Assembly (NCBI GenBank): GCA_942493315.1
Contig: OW818690.1
Coordinates: forward strand, 1,302,001-1,366,000
Reading direction: 5' to 3'
Length of the DNA stretch: 64,000 nucleotides
From: UBA5429 sp942493315
GTDB lineage: Bacteria > Bacteroidota > Bacteroidia > Bacteroidales > WCHB1-69
Shown: one piece after another, positions 33,701-44,134 of the stretch
How the letters are laid out: each line of letters starts with the position of its first letter
Position numbering within the stretch: position 1 is the stretch's first letter
Position numbers and translations under genes: made by a program
The notes under the pieces: generated by a model
What the model saw: the letters and a program-made list of their open reading frames with translations, nothing else
The model's database searches: none
Told to the model about the DNA's origin: nothing

Positions 33701-36700
33701 ATGAAATCAAAATCCATTTATTACCTAGGGTTAATCCTTCTCTTTTTGGTGCAATCCAGTACCCTTTTTTGTCAAAATACCATAGAACTTCCAACTGTTA
33801 AAACGTCTGAGAAAAAGGCAGTTACACTAAATCAATTTCATGTTTCAGTCGCTATTGTGGGCAATTTTGCTGTAACTACGTATGAAATGAGCTTTAAAAA
33901 TTCAGAAAACAGAGTACTGGAGGGTCAGTTAGAGTTGCCAATGGCAGTGGGAGAAAATGTGGTTGGATACCAATTGGAAGTGAATGGAAAAATGAGAAAA
34001 GGAGTGGTGGTGGAAAAAGAGGATGCCAGACAAATTTTTGAAGAAGTCGTGAATAGAAAAGTGGATCCCGGCTATATTGAGAAAATTGAAGGAAATACCT
34101 ACAGAACCCGCCTATATCCCATACCTGCCAACGGAACAAAAAAAATTATTATTTCAACACAACAAAATCTATTTAAAGATAATGGAGATCTAATCTATAA
34201 TTTCCCATTTCAATCCAATATTAAAATTCCTGATTTTAGCCTGGAAATTGAAATCATGAATTTGAATACCGAACCGGTGATTAAAAAAAGTTTTTCATTT
34301 TCTTCCCTGTTTAAACCAAAAGATAAAGGTTATTATATCAAAATAGCTTCAGAAAATCAACTTTTAGATATCCCAATTCAACTTTCTATCCCTTCCCAAC
34401 CTGATCAAAATGTGCAAATCTTTGAAAAAGGTAAAAATGAACAATTTTTCTTCTATAAAACAACCATCGATTCTTCAATGGTTGCAGAACAAAAAATATT
34501 TTCTCCCGATACCATTTATCTTTTATGGGATGTGTCATTTTCAGGGTTGAAAAGAGATATCCAAAAAGAGATGCTACTGGTGAATGAGTTGCTCAATGCT
34601 TACCCACAAAAACCGGTTACTATTATCCCGTTCAGCTACAAAATATTTCCTTCTCTTCACTTTAACTCAAATGATACTTCCGCCATTTTTCAAGCACTAA
34701 ATCAGTTTATTTATGATGGATCAACCCAGATCAACCTATTGCAATCATTAAACATCTCAATGAAATCGTTAACTTTCATTTTTTCAGATGGTTTGAGCTC
34801 CCTTGGAGAAAATATAGGCCAAAATATTCATTTGGGAACCAGCTATAGTATTGTCTCTTCAGTGAAAAATAATTCCGATCTTTTGAAAAAAATTACCCAT
34901 TGGAATCCTTATTTCTTATCACAAATGAATCCTCTCAAAATTATTGAAGAGATTCATAAACGTCCACTTAAAATTTTAAAATTGGAAACAATGGGGGCTT
35001 TAACGGATCTAACAATTCATGAAGGGGATATCATTCAAAATGAGATTGTTGTTTGTGGTAAATGGGATCAGATTTCGGGCAATATTCAACTTTCCTACGG
35101 TTATGATGACTCCTTTTTATACACAAAAACGATAACCCTGGTTTATGATACTTTATTGGATGTGGGACTACAAAAAACAGAAATTGCGACCATAATCTCC
35201 CGCTATTGGGCTCAAAACAAAATTGATCAATTGTTGGAAAACGAATCTAAAAATAAAAACAAAATTAAATATTTTGCTAGAAAATATGGAATTGTAACCA
35301 ATTATACCTCCCTTTTGGTTTTGGAAAGTATGGCCGATTATATCCGTTATAATGTGGATCCACCTGAAGAATTACAGGCAGAGTATAATAAATATGTGGC
35401 TGCTTATGGGAAAAATAGATGGAATACCAATAATCAAACCGAAATCGAACAATCTCCCAAAATGGTTATCAATAACAACTTCTTAACGTATTATAATTCT
35501 ATTATCAATTGGTATGACCCTGCTATCTTAAACCTGCAATCCCTATATAGAAAACAAACAGAAACGAAAGTTTATGTTAAAGATCCAATCGTCGTTGACT
35601 CCATCTTCAGCCACAATAATCCACAAAAATTGGGTTCAATTTCAGGTGTTATTTACGATTTTAGCACAAAAAAACCAGTTAGCGGCATACAGGTGAATCT
35701 AATCTATGGGTCTCAGGTGATTCAGTCCCAAATGACAGGCATAGATGGGAAATACTCCTTTGCATCACTTTTCTCGGATCTTTATTCCATTTCACTAACA
35801 TGTGATACCTGTATGTTTAATCAAGTGAATAATTTTGTTTTTGTAGAAGAAAATAAAAACAATCCGTTAGATATTGCATTCCAAAATAAACAATTGACAC
35901 AAAATGGAGTTGCCAATAATTCGTTCCCTGTTGCGGAAGGTTTAGCAATTGATGCACAAGGGAATTCCAATGTCAGAGGCAATCGTAGTGATGGACAAAC
36001 TACAGTTGTTGATGGTGTGCAACTTTCAGCAATGCCATTGAAAAAATCTGTTGGTCGATCTATTGATAGAGCTGTATCAAATGATAATAGAGTTATGAAT
36101 TCTCCAAGTTCAGGTGTAGGTACAACTATTTCTTTTTCCGAAAATAATGTTGAGTATGACCATGCCCCTGTGATAAATATAAATGCAAATAGTCAGACTA
36201 TTCCACAAAAGCCCAAAAATGAAGTGATTCTAAATCAATACAATAGCAATAGCAACTATTTGCAATCATTCTCAGGAGTTGTTAAAACCGAATTTTATAA
36301 TCACTATTTATCGATCCGAAATGAGTATAGCCAAACCCCTTCTTTCTTTGTGGAAGTGGCCGATCTGTTCTTTAAAAACGGAATGCCTGATACCGCAAAA
36401 ATGATCCTTTCCAATGTTGTCGAAATCTCTAATCAAAATGATCAGATTATTCAAGAGTATGGCAATAAATTAATTGAATATGCTCAATACAAAGATGCTG
36501 TTCCTGCTTTCAAATTTATTACGGAATTAAGAGAAGAGTTTCCTCAATCGTTCAGAGATTATGCGCTCGCTTGTGAATTAGCCGGTGATTATCAGGAAGC
36601 ATACAATGTGATGCTTTCCATTTTGTCAAAGCCTTGGAACCGTTTTGATAATATTAAAATGATTGTGTATTCTGAATTCAATGAATTGATCGCGAATCAT

Positions 36701-37135
36701 AAAGATCAAATCATTTTACACGATTTCGATCCGCAATTGTATGCCCCAATGCCTATGAAACTGAGAGTGGTTTTAACCTGGAATACAGATAATTGCGATA
36801 TTGATCTCCATGTTGTGGAACCTGATGGAGCCAAATGTTTTTATTCTCACAGATTTACTAAATTGGGAGGAAAGTTGAGCTACGACTTTACTCAGGGTTT
36901 TGGACCGGAAGAGTATGTAATTAAAAATAATGTGGATGGAATTTATCAAATATTTGCACAATATTATAGCACCACTTCTCAGGCACAATTATTACCCGTT
37001 ATCGTTTATGCAGACATTTATACCGATTATGGAACACCCGCACAAACCCATAAAAGAGTGTCATTAAAATTAAAACAAAAAAATGATACTTATGAAATTG
37101 GTATTGTGGAAATTGACCCTGAACCTGAAAAATAA
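33701..37135 (+). CDS. VIT-VWA surface protein with carboxypeptidase-regulatory, plug-like and DUF2135 domains (copy 1)
   Basis: 1144 residues. Signal peptide (cleavage near LFCQ, about residue 25). VIT domain ~35-150 (VGNFAVTTYEMSFKN, YRTRLYPIPANGTKKI). VWA domain ~270-400 with intact MIDAS: DVSFS (Asp277), the YDGST threonine and FSDG. Then RKYGIVTNYTSLLVLE, typical of VIT-VWA proteins. Residues ~640-730 form a CarboxypepD_reg-like beta-sandwich. About 755-790 resembles a TonB-receptor plug (NVRGNRSDGQTTVVDGVQL) but no barrel follows. Helical, TPR-like ~870-1000; C-terminal DUF2135 (~1021-1140, LTWNTDNCDIDLHVVEP). Probably periplasmic or surface, adhesive or scaffolding. Tandem paralogue follows after 19 bases. 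Confidence 0.85.
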   Translation: MKSKSIYYLGLILLFLVQSSTLFCQNTIELPTVKTSEKKAVTLNQFHVSVAIVGNFAVTTYEMSFKNSENRVLEGQLELPMAVGENVVGYQLEVNGKMRKGVVVEKEDARQIFEEVVNRKVDPGYIEKIEGNTYRTRLYPIPANGTKKIIISTQQNLFKDNGDLIYNFPFQSNIKIPDFSLEIEIMNLNTEPVIKKSFSFSSLFKPKDKGYYIKIASENQLLDIPIQLSIPSQPDQNVQIFEKGKNEQFFFYKTTIDSSMVAEQKIFSPDTIYLLWDVSFSGLKRDIQKEMLLVNELLNAYPQKPVTIIPFSYKIFPSLHFNSNDTSAIFQALNQFIYDGSTQINLLQSLNISMKSLTFIFSDGLSSLGENIGQNIHLGTSYSIVSSVKNNSDLLKKITHWNPYFLSQMNPLKIIEEIHKRPLKILKLETMGALTDLTIHEGDIIQNEIVVCGKWDQISGNIQLSYGYDDSFLYTKTITLVYDTLLDVGLQKTEIATIISRYWAQNKIDQLLENESKNKNKIKYFARKYGIVTNYTSLLVLESMADYIRYNVDPPEELQAEYNKYVAAYGKNRWNTNNQTEIEQSPKMVINNNFLTYYNSIINWYDPAILNLQSLYRKQTETKVYVKDPIVVDSIFSHNNPQKLGSISGVIYDFSTKKPVSGIQVNLIYGSQVIQSQMTGIDGKYSFASLFSDLYSISLTCDTCMFNQVNNFVFVEENKNNPLDIAFQNKQLTQNGVANNSFPVAEGLAIDAQGNSNVRGNRSDGQTTVVDGVQLSAMPLKKSVGRSIDRAVSNDNRVMNSPSSGVGTTISFSENNVEYDHAPVININANSQTIPQKPKNEVILNQYNSNSNYLQSFSGVVKTEFYNHYLSIRNEYSQTPSFFVEVADLFFKNGMPDTAKMILSNVVEISNQNDQIIQEYGNKLIEYAQYKDAVPAFKFITELREEFPQSFRDYALACELAGDYQEAYNVMLSILSKPWNRFDNIKMIVYSEFNELIANHKDQIILHDFDPQLYAPMPMKLRVVLTWNTDNCDIDLHVVEPDGAKCFYSHRFTKLGGKLSYDFTQGFGPEEYVIKNNVDGIYQIFAQYYSTTSQAQLLPVIVYADIYTDYGTPAQTHKRVSLKLKQKNDTYEIGIVEIDPEPEK

Positions 37136-37154
37136 ATTGTTAATCCCCTTTTTT

Positions 37155-40100
37155 ATGAAAAAAATAGCGTTTTTCTTGCTTTTTATTAGCATTTTTACAA
37201 TGGGACAATTTTCCCTTTTGGCACAATCAAATCCAAATTCAGTTTTCCCAACTATTAAAACAGGCCAATCCATTTCCGTTACATTGGATCAGCTGAGTAT
37301 CAAGGTTTCCGTGGTGGGAAACTTTGCTGTAACTACTTATGACATGACTTTCAAAAATGCTGAAAACAGAATTCTGGAAGGACAGCTCAACCTCCCTCTT
37401 CAGGAAGGGGAAAACGTGATCGGCTACCAGTTGGAGGTCAATGGAGCCATGCGAAAAGGAGTCGTTGTGGAAAAAGCGGAAGCTCGCCAGGTGTATGAAG
37501 AGGTCGTGAATCGTAGAGTGGATCCAGGGATTGTTGAAAAAACCCAGGGAAACAATTATAGAACAAGACTTTACCCAATTCCGGCAAACGGACTAAAACG
37601 GGTAATCATCACTACTCAGCAACAACTGGTCGCAAACCATGCTCAATTTAATTACACTTTGCCATTCTCTGGAGATCAGATGTTGAGCAAGTTCTCACTA
37701 AATCTGGAGGTGTTTCAGAATGATAAACCTCAAATCAATCCAAGTGGTTTTGGAAATATTGAATTCCAACAAATAGATAATATTTACCGATTCAATGTAA
37801 CCAGAGAAAATTTTATCTTAAAAGAGCCTATTCAATTTTCAATTCCCAATAAAACCCTCGAAAATAAACCATTTTTTGAAAAAAATGGGAATGATCTCTT
37901 CTTTACACAAACCATTCCAACTCCTGAATTTGGGAAAACAGACATTGTTTCTGAATCCAAATTTTCAGGATTAACGATTCTATGGGATCTTTCCCTATCC
38001 GGATTAAAACGAAATCACGCCAAAGAACTCTCTTTTATTCAATCTTTTATAGCCAAAAATAACCAATTACCGATAACTCTGATTACATTCTCGGATCGGA
38101 TTCTGAAAAAATACACATTTTCTGCTGCTGATTTCGAATCGATTCAAAAAACAGTTCAAGGTTTTGTTTATGATGGAACTTCCGATTTGTCGATACTCAA
38201 TACTCAAAAACTAAATCCCGATCATTGTGTACTCCTTTTTAGTGATGGTATGAATGGTTTAGGCCATATCCAAATGAAGGAGTTGAACAACCAACACACT
38301 TTTGCGATTGTTGCAGGAATGAGCAATAATTATGAAGGATTAAAAATTCTATCTCATAATAACATCATCAATATCAATAAAATATCGATTGAAGATGCGA
38401 TCAATAAATTATCCGTTTTTGACCTTAAAATTACAAATATTGAAGTGGTGTCAGGAAGTTTTTCCGAAGTTTTTCCGGGGATTAATACCAAAATACAGGA
38501 TCAAATCACTGTTTGTGGTAAAATGATCGGCAACTCCGGTGTTTTAAAACTTTATTTTAACAGAGGAGAACCGATCACTTTAAATATCAACTATACCAGC
38601 AATCAGGATCTTTCCCAAAAAGGGGAGGGGATCTCCACACTGATCTCCAGATTTTGGGCTCAGAATAAAATAGAGGAACTCATGACCAATATGCCCAAAA
38701 ATAAAAACAGAGTGCAGTTTTTGGCCAAAAAATATGGTATTGTAACCCCTTACACCTCCTTAATTGTCCTCGAAACCGTTTCAGATTATCTGAGATATAA
38801 CATCGAACCTCCACAAGAGATGAAAGCGGAGTATGATCAGTATTTAAGAATGATAGGAAAACAACCTCAGGTAGAGGTGAAAGTACTATCACCGGATGAG
38901 ATTATCGAACAAAATTATTACTCCTATTATCAACCGCTTATAATCTGGTGGAACAAAGATTTCCCTGAAGTAAAACCTCTTGCTAAAAAACAATCATACA
39001 TTCCGTCTGATACTATTAATAATATACCAGTCAATAGATCTTTTATTCCAGACACTTTGAGAAATGCAAGTGGAATAATTCAAGGAACAATTATTAACCC
39101 AGAAGGAGACCCTCATCAATATCAACAAGTTACATTGTTTAATTTGAATTCAAATAGGATTGTCGATTTAGGTATAACTGATGAAGATGGCAGTTATAAA
39201 TTTTTCGCTGTCTCTCCGGGCACATATAACGTAGTTGGAGGTGGAAATGCAAACTGTCCTGGTAAAACTACAATTACAAATGTCAGAATTGATTCAACAG
39301 AACAGGTTACAGTAGATTTTGAACTGGATTGTGGAAATGATTTACAAGAAGTTGAGGTGCGTGGAAATGCTCCTATTAGAAGTCCTGCAAATGGTGCTGC
39401 TGGTGTCGCTATAAGAAATCAAGTTATAGAAGTTGTAAATAATGATGTTGTAGTGGAATCCCAGATGGATTTTTCAGTTGAATTTAATGAGGATGCAGAA
39501 GTATCGGATTATACTCCCATAGAAGTTATTGAAGACAGTAACGAAGAATCACCCACCTATACCTGGTATAGAAATGGAATAGTGATATCTGATCAGAATG
39601 ATTCTATTCAAAATAATACAAATCAATCTTCTAATCAGAATCTCCCTTCAACCCATAAAATCTCCCTCAAAAAATATAATCCCGACGAAAACTATCTCAA
39701 AGTGTTTGAAAACGCATCTTCAAACCAAAACCGTTACGAAATCTACCTCCAACAAAGGGATAGCTTCCTCAATGCCCCTTCCTATTTTGTGGATATCGCA
39801 GACCACTTTTATCAAACCGGGATGATCGATACAGCCATCATCATTTTGTCTAATATTCTCGAAATTACCAACGAAGAATCCCAAATCGTTCAAATCTACG
39901 GTAAAAAACTGACAGAATATAAAGCATACAAAAAAGCTGTGGATGCTTTTACCTACATCACCGAGTTACGCGAAGAGTTCCCCCAATCCTACAGAGATCT
40001 GGCATTAGCCTACCAGAATAACGAAGAGTACCAAAATGCGTACGATATGTTCCTCTACATTTTAACCAAAACATGGACTCAGGATGATGAAATAAAACCT

Positions 40101-40574
40101 ATTGTATTTACCGAATTCAATAATCTGCTCAATCTTTATGGAAATAAAATCAATTCTAAAGATTTAAATCCCAGACTCAGAGCTGAATTTCCTGTTGGAA
40201 TCAGAGTGGTGATCTCCTGGGATACCGATAATTCTGATATGGATCTTCATGTAACTGAACCAAATGGAAAAACATGCATGTATAACTATCCTTTGACACC
40301 AAATGGAGGAAAAATAAGTAGAGATTTTACCCGTGGTTTTGGGCCGGAACAATATATGATGAAAAAAACACAGGATGGGTACTATGTTATTAAAGCTCAC
40401 TACTTTGGCTCACAATCACAATCACAACTTATGCCCGTTTCTGTCTATGCTGATGTGTTCCTCGATTACGGTACCAAACAACAAACCCACCAACGTTTGA
40501 TCCTCCGCTTGAATAACAAAAATGATACTTTTGTGATCGGTGAAATCGATGTCCAAAATAAAGATCATAAATAA
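37155..40574 (+). CDS. VIT-VWA surface protein with carboxypeptidase-regulatory and DUF2135 domains (copy 2)
   Basis: 1139 residues, same architecture as the gene just upstream: signal peptide ending LLAQ, VIT domain, VWA with MIDAS (DLSLS, Asp278; YDGTSDLS; FSDG), KYGIVTPYTSLIVLE, a CarboxypepD_reg domain (~660-740, ending in LQEVEVRGNAP, which echoes the LEEVVV hinge before TonB-receptor plugs), an acidic linker, TPR-like helices and C-terminal DUF2135 (ISWDTDNSDMDLHVTEP). N- and C-terminal domains are closely alike in the two copies; the middle (~750-870) is unrelated and the plug-like motif is eroded. Start set at ATG 37155, before a proper signal peptide; an upstream in-frame start at 37083 lies inside copy 1. 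Confidence 0.85.
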   Translation: MKKIAFFLLFISIFTMGQFSLLAQSNPNSVFPTIKTGQSISVTLDQLSIKVSVVGNFAVTTYDMTFKNAENRILEGQLNLPLQEGENVIGYQLEVNGAMRKGVVVEKAEARQVYEEVVNRRVDPGIVEKTQGNNYRTRLYPIPANGLKRVIITTQQQLVANHAQFNYTLPFSGDQMLSKFSLNLEVFQNDKPQINPSGFGNIEFQQIDNIYRFNVTRENFILKEPIQFSIPNKTLENKPFFEKNGNDLFFTQTIPTPEFGKTDIVSESKFSGLTILWDLSLSGLKRNHAKELSFIQSFIAKNNQLPITLITFSDRILKKYTFSAADFESIQKTVQGFVYDGTSDLSILNTQKLNPDHCVLLFSDGMNGLGHIQMKELNNQHTFAIVAGMSNNYEGLKILSHNNIININKISIEDAINKLSVFDLKITNIEVVSGSFSEVFPGINTKIQDQITVCGKMIGNSGVLKLYFNRGEPITLNINYTSNQDLSQKGEGISTLISRFWAQNKIEELMTNMPKNKNRVQFLAKKYGIVTPYTSLIVLETVSDYLRYNIEPPQEMKAEYDQYLRMIGKQPQVEVKVLSPDEIIEQNYYSYYQPLIIWWNKDFPEVKPLAKKQSYIPSDTINNIPVNRSFIPDTLRNASGIIQGTIINPEGDPHQYQQVTLFNLNSNRIVDLGITDEDGSYKFFAVSPGTYNVVGGGNANCPGKTTITNVRIDSTEQVTVDFELDCGNDLQEVEVRGNAPIRSPANGAAGVAIRNQVIEVVNNDVVVESQMDFSVEFNEDAEVSDYTPIEVIEDSNEESPTYTWYRNGIVISDQNDSIQNNTNQSSNQNLPSTHKISLKKYNPDENYLKVFENASSNQNRYEIYLQQRDSFLNAPSYFVDIADHFYQTGMIDTAIIILSNILEITNEESQIVQIYGKKLTEYKAYKKAVDAFTYITELREEFPQSYRDLALAYQNNEEYQNAYDMFLYILTKTWTQDDEIKPIVFTEFNNLLNLYGNKINSKDLNPRLRAEFPVGIRVVISWDTDNSDMDLHVTEPNGKTCMYNYPLTPNGGKISRDFTRGFGPEQYMMKKTQDGYYVIKAHYFGSQSQSQLMPVSVYADVFLDYGTKQQTHQRLILRLNNKNDTFVIGEIDVQNKDHK

Positions 40575-40635
40575 GATCCAAAACCGGCTGTTTTCTGCAA
40601 CTCTACACTTTCTAAAAAAATTATCAATCAACATG

Positions 40636-40664
40636 TTGATTATTAAAAATAAAATGTATATTTG
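40636..40664 (+). promoter_or_regulatory. secDF promoter
   Basis: TTG at 40636-40638 and TATATTTG at 40657-40664 with an 18-base spacer, matching the Bacteroidota -33/-7 pattern; 60 bases before the ATG. Confidence 0.6.
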
Positions 40665-40724
40665 CAGGCTAAAAAAATATTGAATGTAAATAATCTAATT
40701 CATTAATAATCAAATAATTAAAAA

Positions 40725-43700
40725 ATGCGCAACAAAGGTTTATTTTTATTTTTTTCAATCCTGATTGCACTTACCTGCTTGTATTGCCTATCATTTTCTT
40801 TCGTAACATGGAAAATTGGTAAAGATGCCCGCAATTTTGCTAATGACCCTACTGTTATAGAAGAGGTTATCAAACAAGCAAATGGGGACAAAATGTTAGA
40901 GCAACATTTAAGGGATTCTGTAATCAGTGCAAGAGAGACTCAATATCTTGCTGAGAAAAAAGAAGAAAAAGTATTTTTAGGAAATACTTACAAACAAACA
41001 AAGTACAAAGAGTTAAATCTAGGTCTGGACTTAAAAGGGGGGATGAACGTCACTTTAGAGATCTCTTATCCTGATGTACTTAAAAGTTTGGCTGATAATA
41101 CAGAAGACTCTCTTTTCATCAAATCGTTCAATAGTGCAAATGAAGTTTACACCAAAACTGGAGCAGATTTTGTTGACCTTTTCGTTGATGCATTCAACAA
41201 TCAAAAAAAGGTAATGAATATGCAAAATGCATTACTTAGAACCTATTTTGGTGAAAGATTAAGTGCCAATAAATCAATGTCAGATAATGAGATCATCACT
41301 CTTTTAAGAAAAGAAACGGATGAGATTATCGACAGAACTTTCCGTATTTTAAGAACTCGTATTGACCGTTTTGGAGTAGCTCAACCTAACATCCAACGTC
41401 TTCAAGGAAGCCGTATCTTAGTTGAACTTCCAGGGATCAAAGAACCCGAACGTGTAACCGAACTTTTAAAAAGTACAGCAAAATTAGAGTTCTGGGAAGT
41501 GTATAACGATATCGTAGGTGGTAGATCTGTTCAACAAAGATTCTTAACTGCTGATAATCAGTTGGCTCAAGAATTAAAAGTTAAAAAAACTTATGAAAAT
41601 CAAATAGATTCAACAGCTACAGATTCAACTACAGTTAAAGATTCTACTGCTCTTGCAACTCCTGTTACTGCAGCAAATACGGTGGGAACAATCCTATCTA
41701 AAGCTTTTAAAGTGATCAATAGCCCGCAAGAAGGTGCCCCTATAGCTTATTTCAAAGAATCTCAAATGAAAGAGATCGATAGATTACTTCCTTCTATTAT
41801 CAGATTAATGGGTGACAGAAGTTTGGTGTTCATGTGGGGAAAACCAGAACCCAATTTCAACAATACCTACCCTCTAATCCCTCTTAAAAAGAACAACGAC
41901 AGATTTGGACCAAAATTGAGTTCCGAAACAATCGGTGGTGCCAGAGTGGTTCGTAATGCTCGTCAGGACGTAAACCAAAACAACCAAACCGTTGTTACCA
42001 TGTCTATGGAATCTGCTGCAACTGAAGAATGGAGAAAAATTACAAAAGCTGCAGCCGATAACAAAAATAAATTAACGTTCATCGCAATTGTGTTGGATAA
42101 CTTTATCTATTCTTATCCTACCGTTAAAAATGAGATCGCCGGTGGAAACTCTGAAATCTCCGGTAACTTCTCTATTGAAGAAGCAAAAGACTTAGCAACA
42201 GTTTTAAATTCCGGTAACTTGGAAGCTCGCGTGAATATCGTTCAATCCGAAGTAGTGGGACCAACATTAGGGAAAGAATCTATTAACGCCGGTTTATTGT
42301 CATTCCTGTTAGCTTTCATTTTAGTTCTTCTGTATATGTTCTTGTACTACGGAAGAGCTGGCTGGGTAGCTGATATCGCATTGATGACCAACGTATTCTT
42401 TATTATGGGTGTACTTGCTTCTCTGGGCGCTGTTTTAACACTTCCCGGTATCGCCGGTATCGTGCTTACCTTAGGGATGGCAGTGGATGCGAACGTTATC
42501 ATTTTCGAGCGTATTCGTGAAGAGATCCGCGCCGGTAAAGGATTACGCCTCTCTGTAGATGAAGGATTTAAAAATGCGTATTCCGCGATCATCGACGGTC
42601 AGGTTACTACATTAATCACCGGTATCGTACTTTACGTTTTCGGTTCAGGTCCAATCCAAGGTTTTGCTACCACATTAATTATCGGTATCCTTTCCTCATT
42701 GTTTACTGCTATCTTTATCTCAAGATTGATATTTGAAAGAGGAATTGCTAAAAATGCTGATTTTAAATTTGGAAATAAATATACCTTAAATGCTTTCTCA
42801 AAATCAAACTTTGATTTTATCAAAAAACGTAAAATTTTCTATCCTATATCAATTGCCCTTTCAATTGTTGTTTTAATCTCATTCTTTACCTTAAAATTAC
42901 AACCCAGTATCGAGTTTACCGGTGGTAGAAACTATGTAGTACGTTTTGACCAAAATGTGAAAACAAACGAAGTTCGTGCTGCCATTATCAATGAGTTTGG
43001 TGGGAACCCTGAAGTGAAAACTTTTGGTAGCGACAACCAAATCAGAATCACTACCAACTACAAAATCGAACAAAACGATCCTAAAGTGGATAGAGAAATT
43101 ACTGAAAAATTGTATAATTCATTAAAACCATTCTACGTTAAAACAGATATCACGTATAACGATTTTTCTGAACAAAATGATCCGCGCGGTATCCAAAGTT
43201 TATCAGTTGTGAAACCAAATGTAGCTAAAGAGTTGTTAATGTCTGCTGTTTGGGCTGTGTTAGTTTCTTTAGTTTTGATTTTTATCTATATCGCAATCCG
43301 ATTCAAAAACTGGCAGTTCGGTTTAGGTGGTGTTATTGCATTGGCACACGATACCATGCTTACCATTGGTTTATTCTCGCTGTTATACAAAGTGATGCCT
43401 TTCTCCATGGAAGTGGATCAATCGTTCATTGCGGCGATCCTAACCGTTATCGGATACTCTATCAACAACGTTGTAATTATCTATGACCGTGTTCGTGAAA
43501 ATTTGGCGCTATACCCAAAACGTGACTTAGCTGTTAATATTAATAGTTCTGTTAATCAAACTTTAGGTCGTACTATCAACACTACAGGTACAACCTTAGT
43601 GGTATTGTTTGCAATCTTCTTCTTTGGCGGTGAAGTGATTCGTGGTTTCATTTTCGCAATGACAACCGGTATCATCCTTGGAACTTATTCAGGTATTTTC

Positions 43701-43778
43701 ATCTCTTCTCCTCTATTGTTTGATTTACTAAACAGAAAAAAAACCGTTAAAAAACCAAAAGTAGAATTGTTGAAATAA
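40725..43778 (+). CDS. secDF: Fused protein translocase subunit SecDF
   Basis: A 1017-residue inner-membrane fusion of SecD and SecF, which use the proton gradient to pull proteins out of the SecYEG channel. SecD half: N-terminal helix, NLGLDLKGGMNV, periplasmic P1 with RTFRILRTRIDRFGVAQPNIQRLQGSRIL type motif, and head domain NLEARVNIVQSEVVGPTLG leading into five helices with TLGMAVDANVIIFERIREE. SecF half starts about 690: LKLQPSIEFTGGRNYVV, then AVWAVLVSLVLIFIYIAIRFK and VIGYSINNVVIIYDRVREN. An insertion in the SecD periplasmic region (Thr/Ala-rich, ~290-325) is typical of the phylum. Own promoter and terminator. Confidence 0.97.
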   Translation: MRNKGLFLFFSILIALTCLYCLSFSFVTWKIGKDARNFANDPTVIEEVIKQANGDKMLEQHLRDSVISARETQYLAEKKEEKVFLGNTYKQTKYKELNLGLDLKGGMNVTLEISYPDVLKSLADNTEDSLFIKSFNSANEVYTKTGADFVDLFVDAFNNQKKVMNMQNALLRTYFGERLSANKSMSDNEIITLLRKETDEIIDRTFRILRTRIDRFGVAQPNIQRLQGSRILVELPGIKEPERVTELLKSTAKLEFWEVYNDIVGGRSVQQRFLTADNQLAQELKVKKTYENQIDSTATDSTTVKDSTALATPVTAANTVGTILSKAFKVINSPQEGAPIAYFKESQMKEIDRLLPSIIRLMGDRSLVFMWGKPEPNFNNTYPLIPLKKNNDRFGPKLSSETIGGARVVRNARQDVNQNNQTVVTMSMESAATEEWRKITKAAADNKNKLTFIAIVLDNFIYSYPTVKNEIAGGNSEISGNFSIEEAKDLATVLNSGNLEARVNIVQSEVVGPTLGKESINAGLLSFLLAFILVLLYMFLYYGRAGWVADIALMTNVFFIMGVLASLGAVLTLPGIAGIVLTLGMAVDANVIIFERIREEIRAGKGLRLSVDEGFKNAYSAIIDGQVTTLITGIVLYVFGSGPIQGFATTLIIGILSSLFTAIFISRLIFERGIAKNADFKFGNKYTLNAFSKSNFDFIKKRKIFYPISIALSIVVLISFFTLKLQPSIEFTGGRNYVVRFDQNVKTNEVRAAIINEFGGNPEVKTFGSDNQIRITTNYKIEQNDPKVDREITEKLYNSLKPFYVKTDITYNDFSEQNDPRGIQSLSVVKPNVAKELLMSAVWAVLVSLVLIFIYIAIRFKNWQFGLGGVIALAHDTMLTIGLFSLLYKVMPFSMEVDQSFIAAILTVIGYSINNVVIIYDRVRENLALYPKRDLAVNINSSVNQTLGRTINTTGTTLVVLFAIFFFGGEVIRGFIFAMTTGIILGTYSGIFISSPLLFDLLNRKKTVKKPKVELLK

Positions 43779-43801
43779 TACTGCTTTTAAAGTATATTTT
43801 T

Positions 43802-43831
43802 AAAAAGGGGACTATTTAGTTCCCTTTTTTT
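43802..43831 (+). terminator. Intrinsic terminator after secDF
   Basis: Stem 43807-43813 / 43818-43824 (7 bp, one G-T pair, flanked by A/T pairs) with an ATTT loop and a T-tract 43825-43830. Confidence 0.8.
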
Positions 43832-43838
43832 ATTATTT

Positions 43839-43999
43839 GGGCGTTCCCCCTCGCTTCACTCGGGGTCGGCCTACGCCTGCAAGTACGCAGTGGCCGTATA
43901 AACAGTGCATTGTCGCTGCCAAAGCTCACAGGCTCGCTTTGCAGCTCCATGCACTGCTAATACGCCCACTTTACGGGCTTTCCGGCTCCGTCCTAACGC
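43839..43999. repeat. GC-rich intergenic palindromic element
   Basis: Starts GGGCGTTCCCC and ends CTAACGC, strikingly GC-rich against AT-rich surroundings. Nested inverted pairs: CGTAT/ATACG (43895-43899, 43960-43964), CAGTGCAT/ATGCACTG (43903-43910, 43949-43956), AAAGC/GCTTT (43921-43925, 43936-43940). Elements that begin and end like this recur in intergenic regions of many Bacteroidota genomes; I know of no agreed name. No gene in 43779-44134. Confidence 0.75.
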
Positions 44000-44089
44000 A
44001 TTCCAATATCAAATAGTTCCCCAAAATAATTATTTTTTAACTTCCTGCAAAAAAAGATCCAAAAAATACGCAATTAGAAAAAAAAAATG

Positions 44090-44097
44090 TATATTTG
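44090..44097 (+). promoter_or_regulatory. -7 promoter element for the PorE-like gene
   Basis: TATATTTG followed by C, 38 bases before the ATG at 44135. Confidence 0.6.
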
Positions 44098-44134
44098 CAC
44101 CTTGCATTTTCTATGTAGATAAATATAATCATTT

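Noticed and set aside
37083..37154. Upstream in-frame start for the second VIT-VWA protein
   Set aside because: Lies inside the first gene and would bury the clear signal peptide beginning at 37155.
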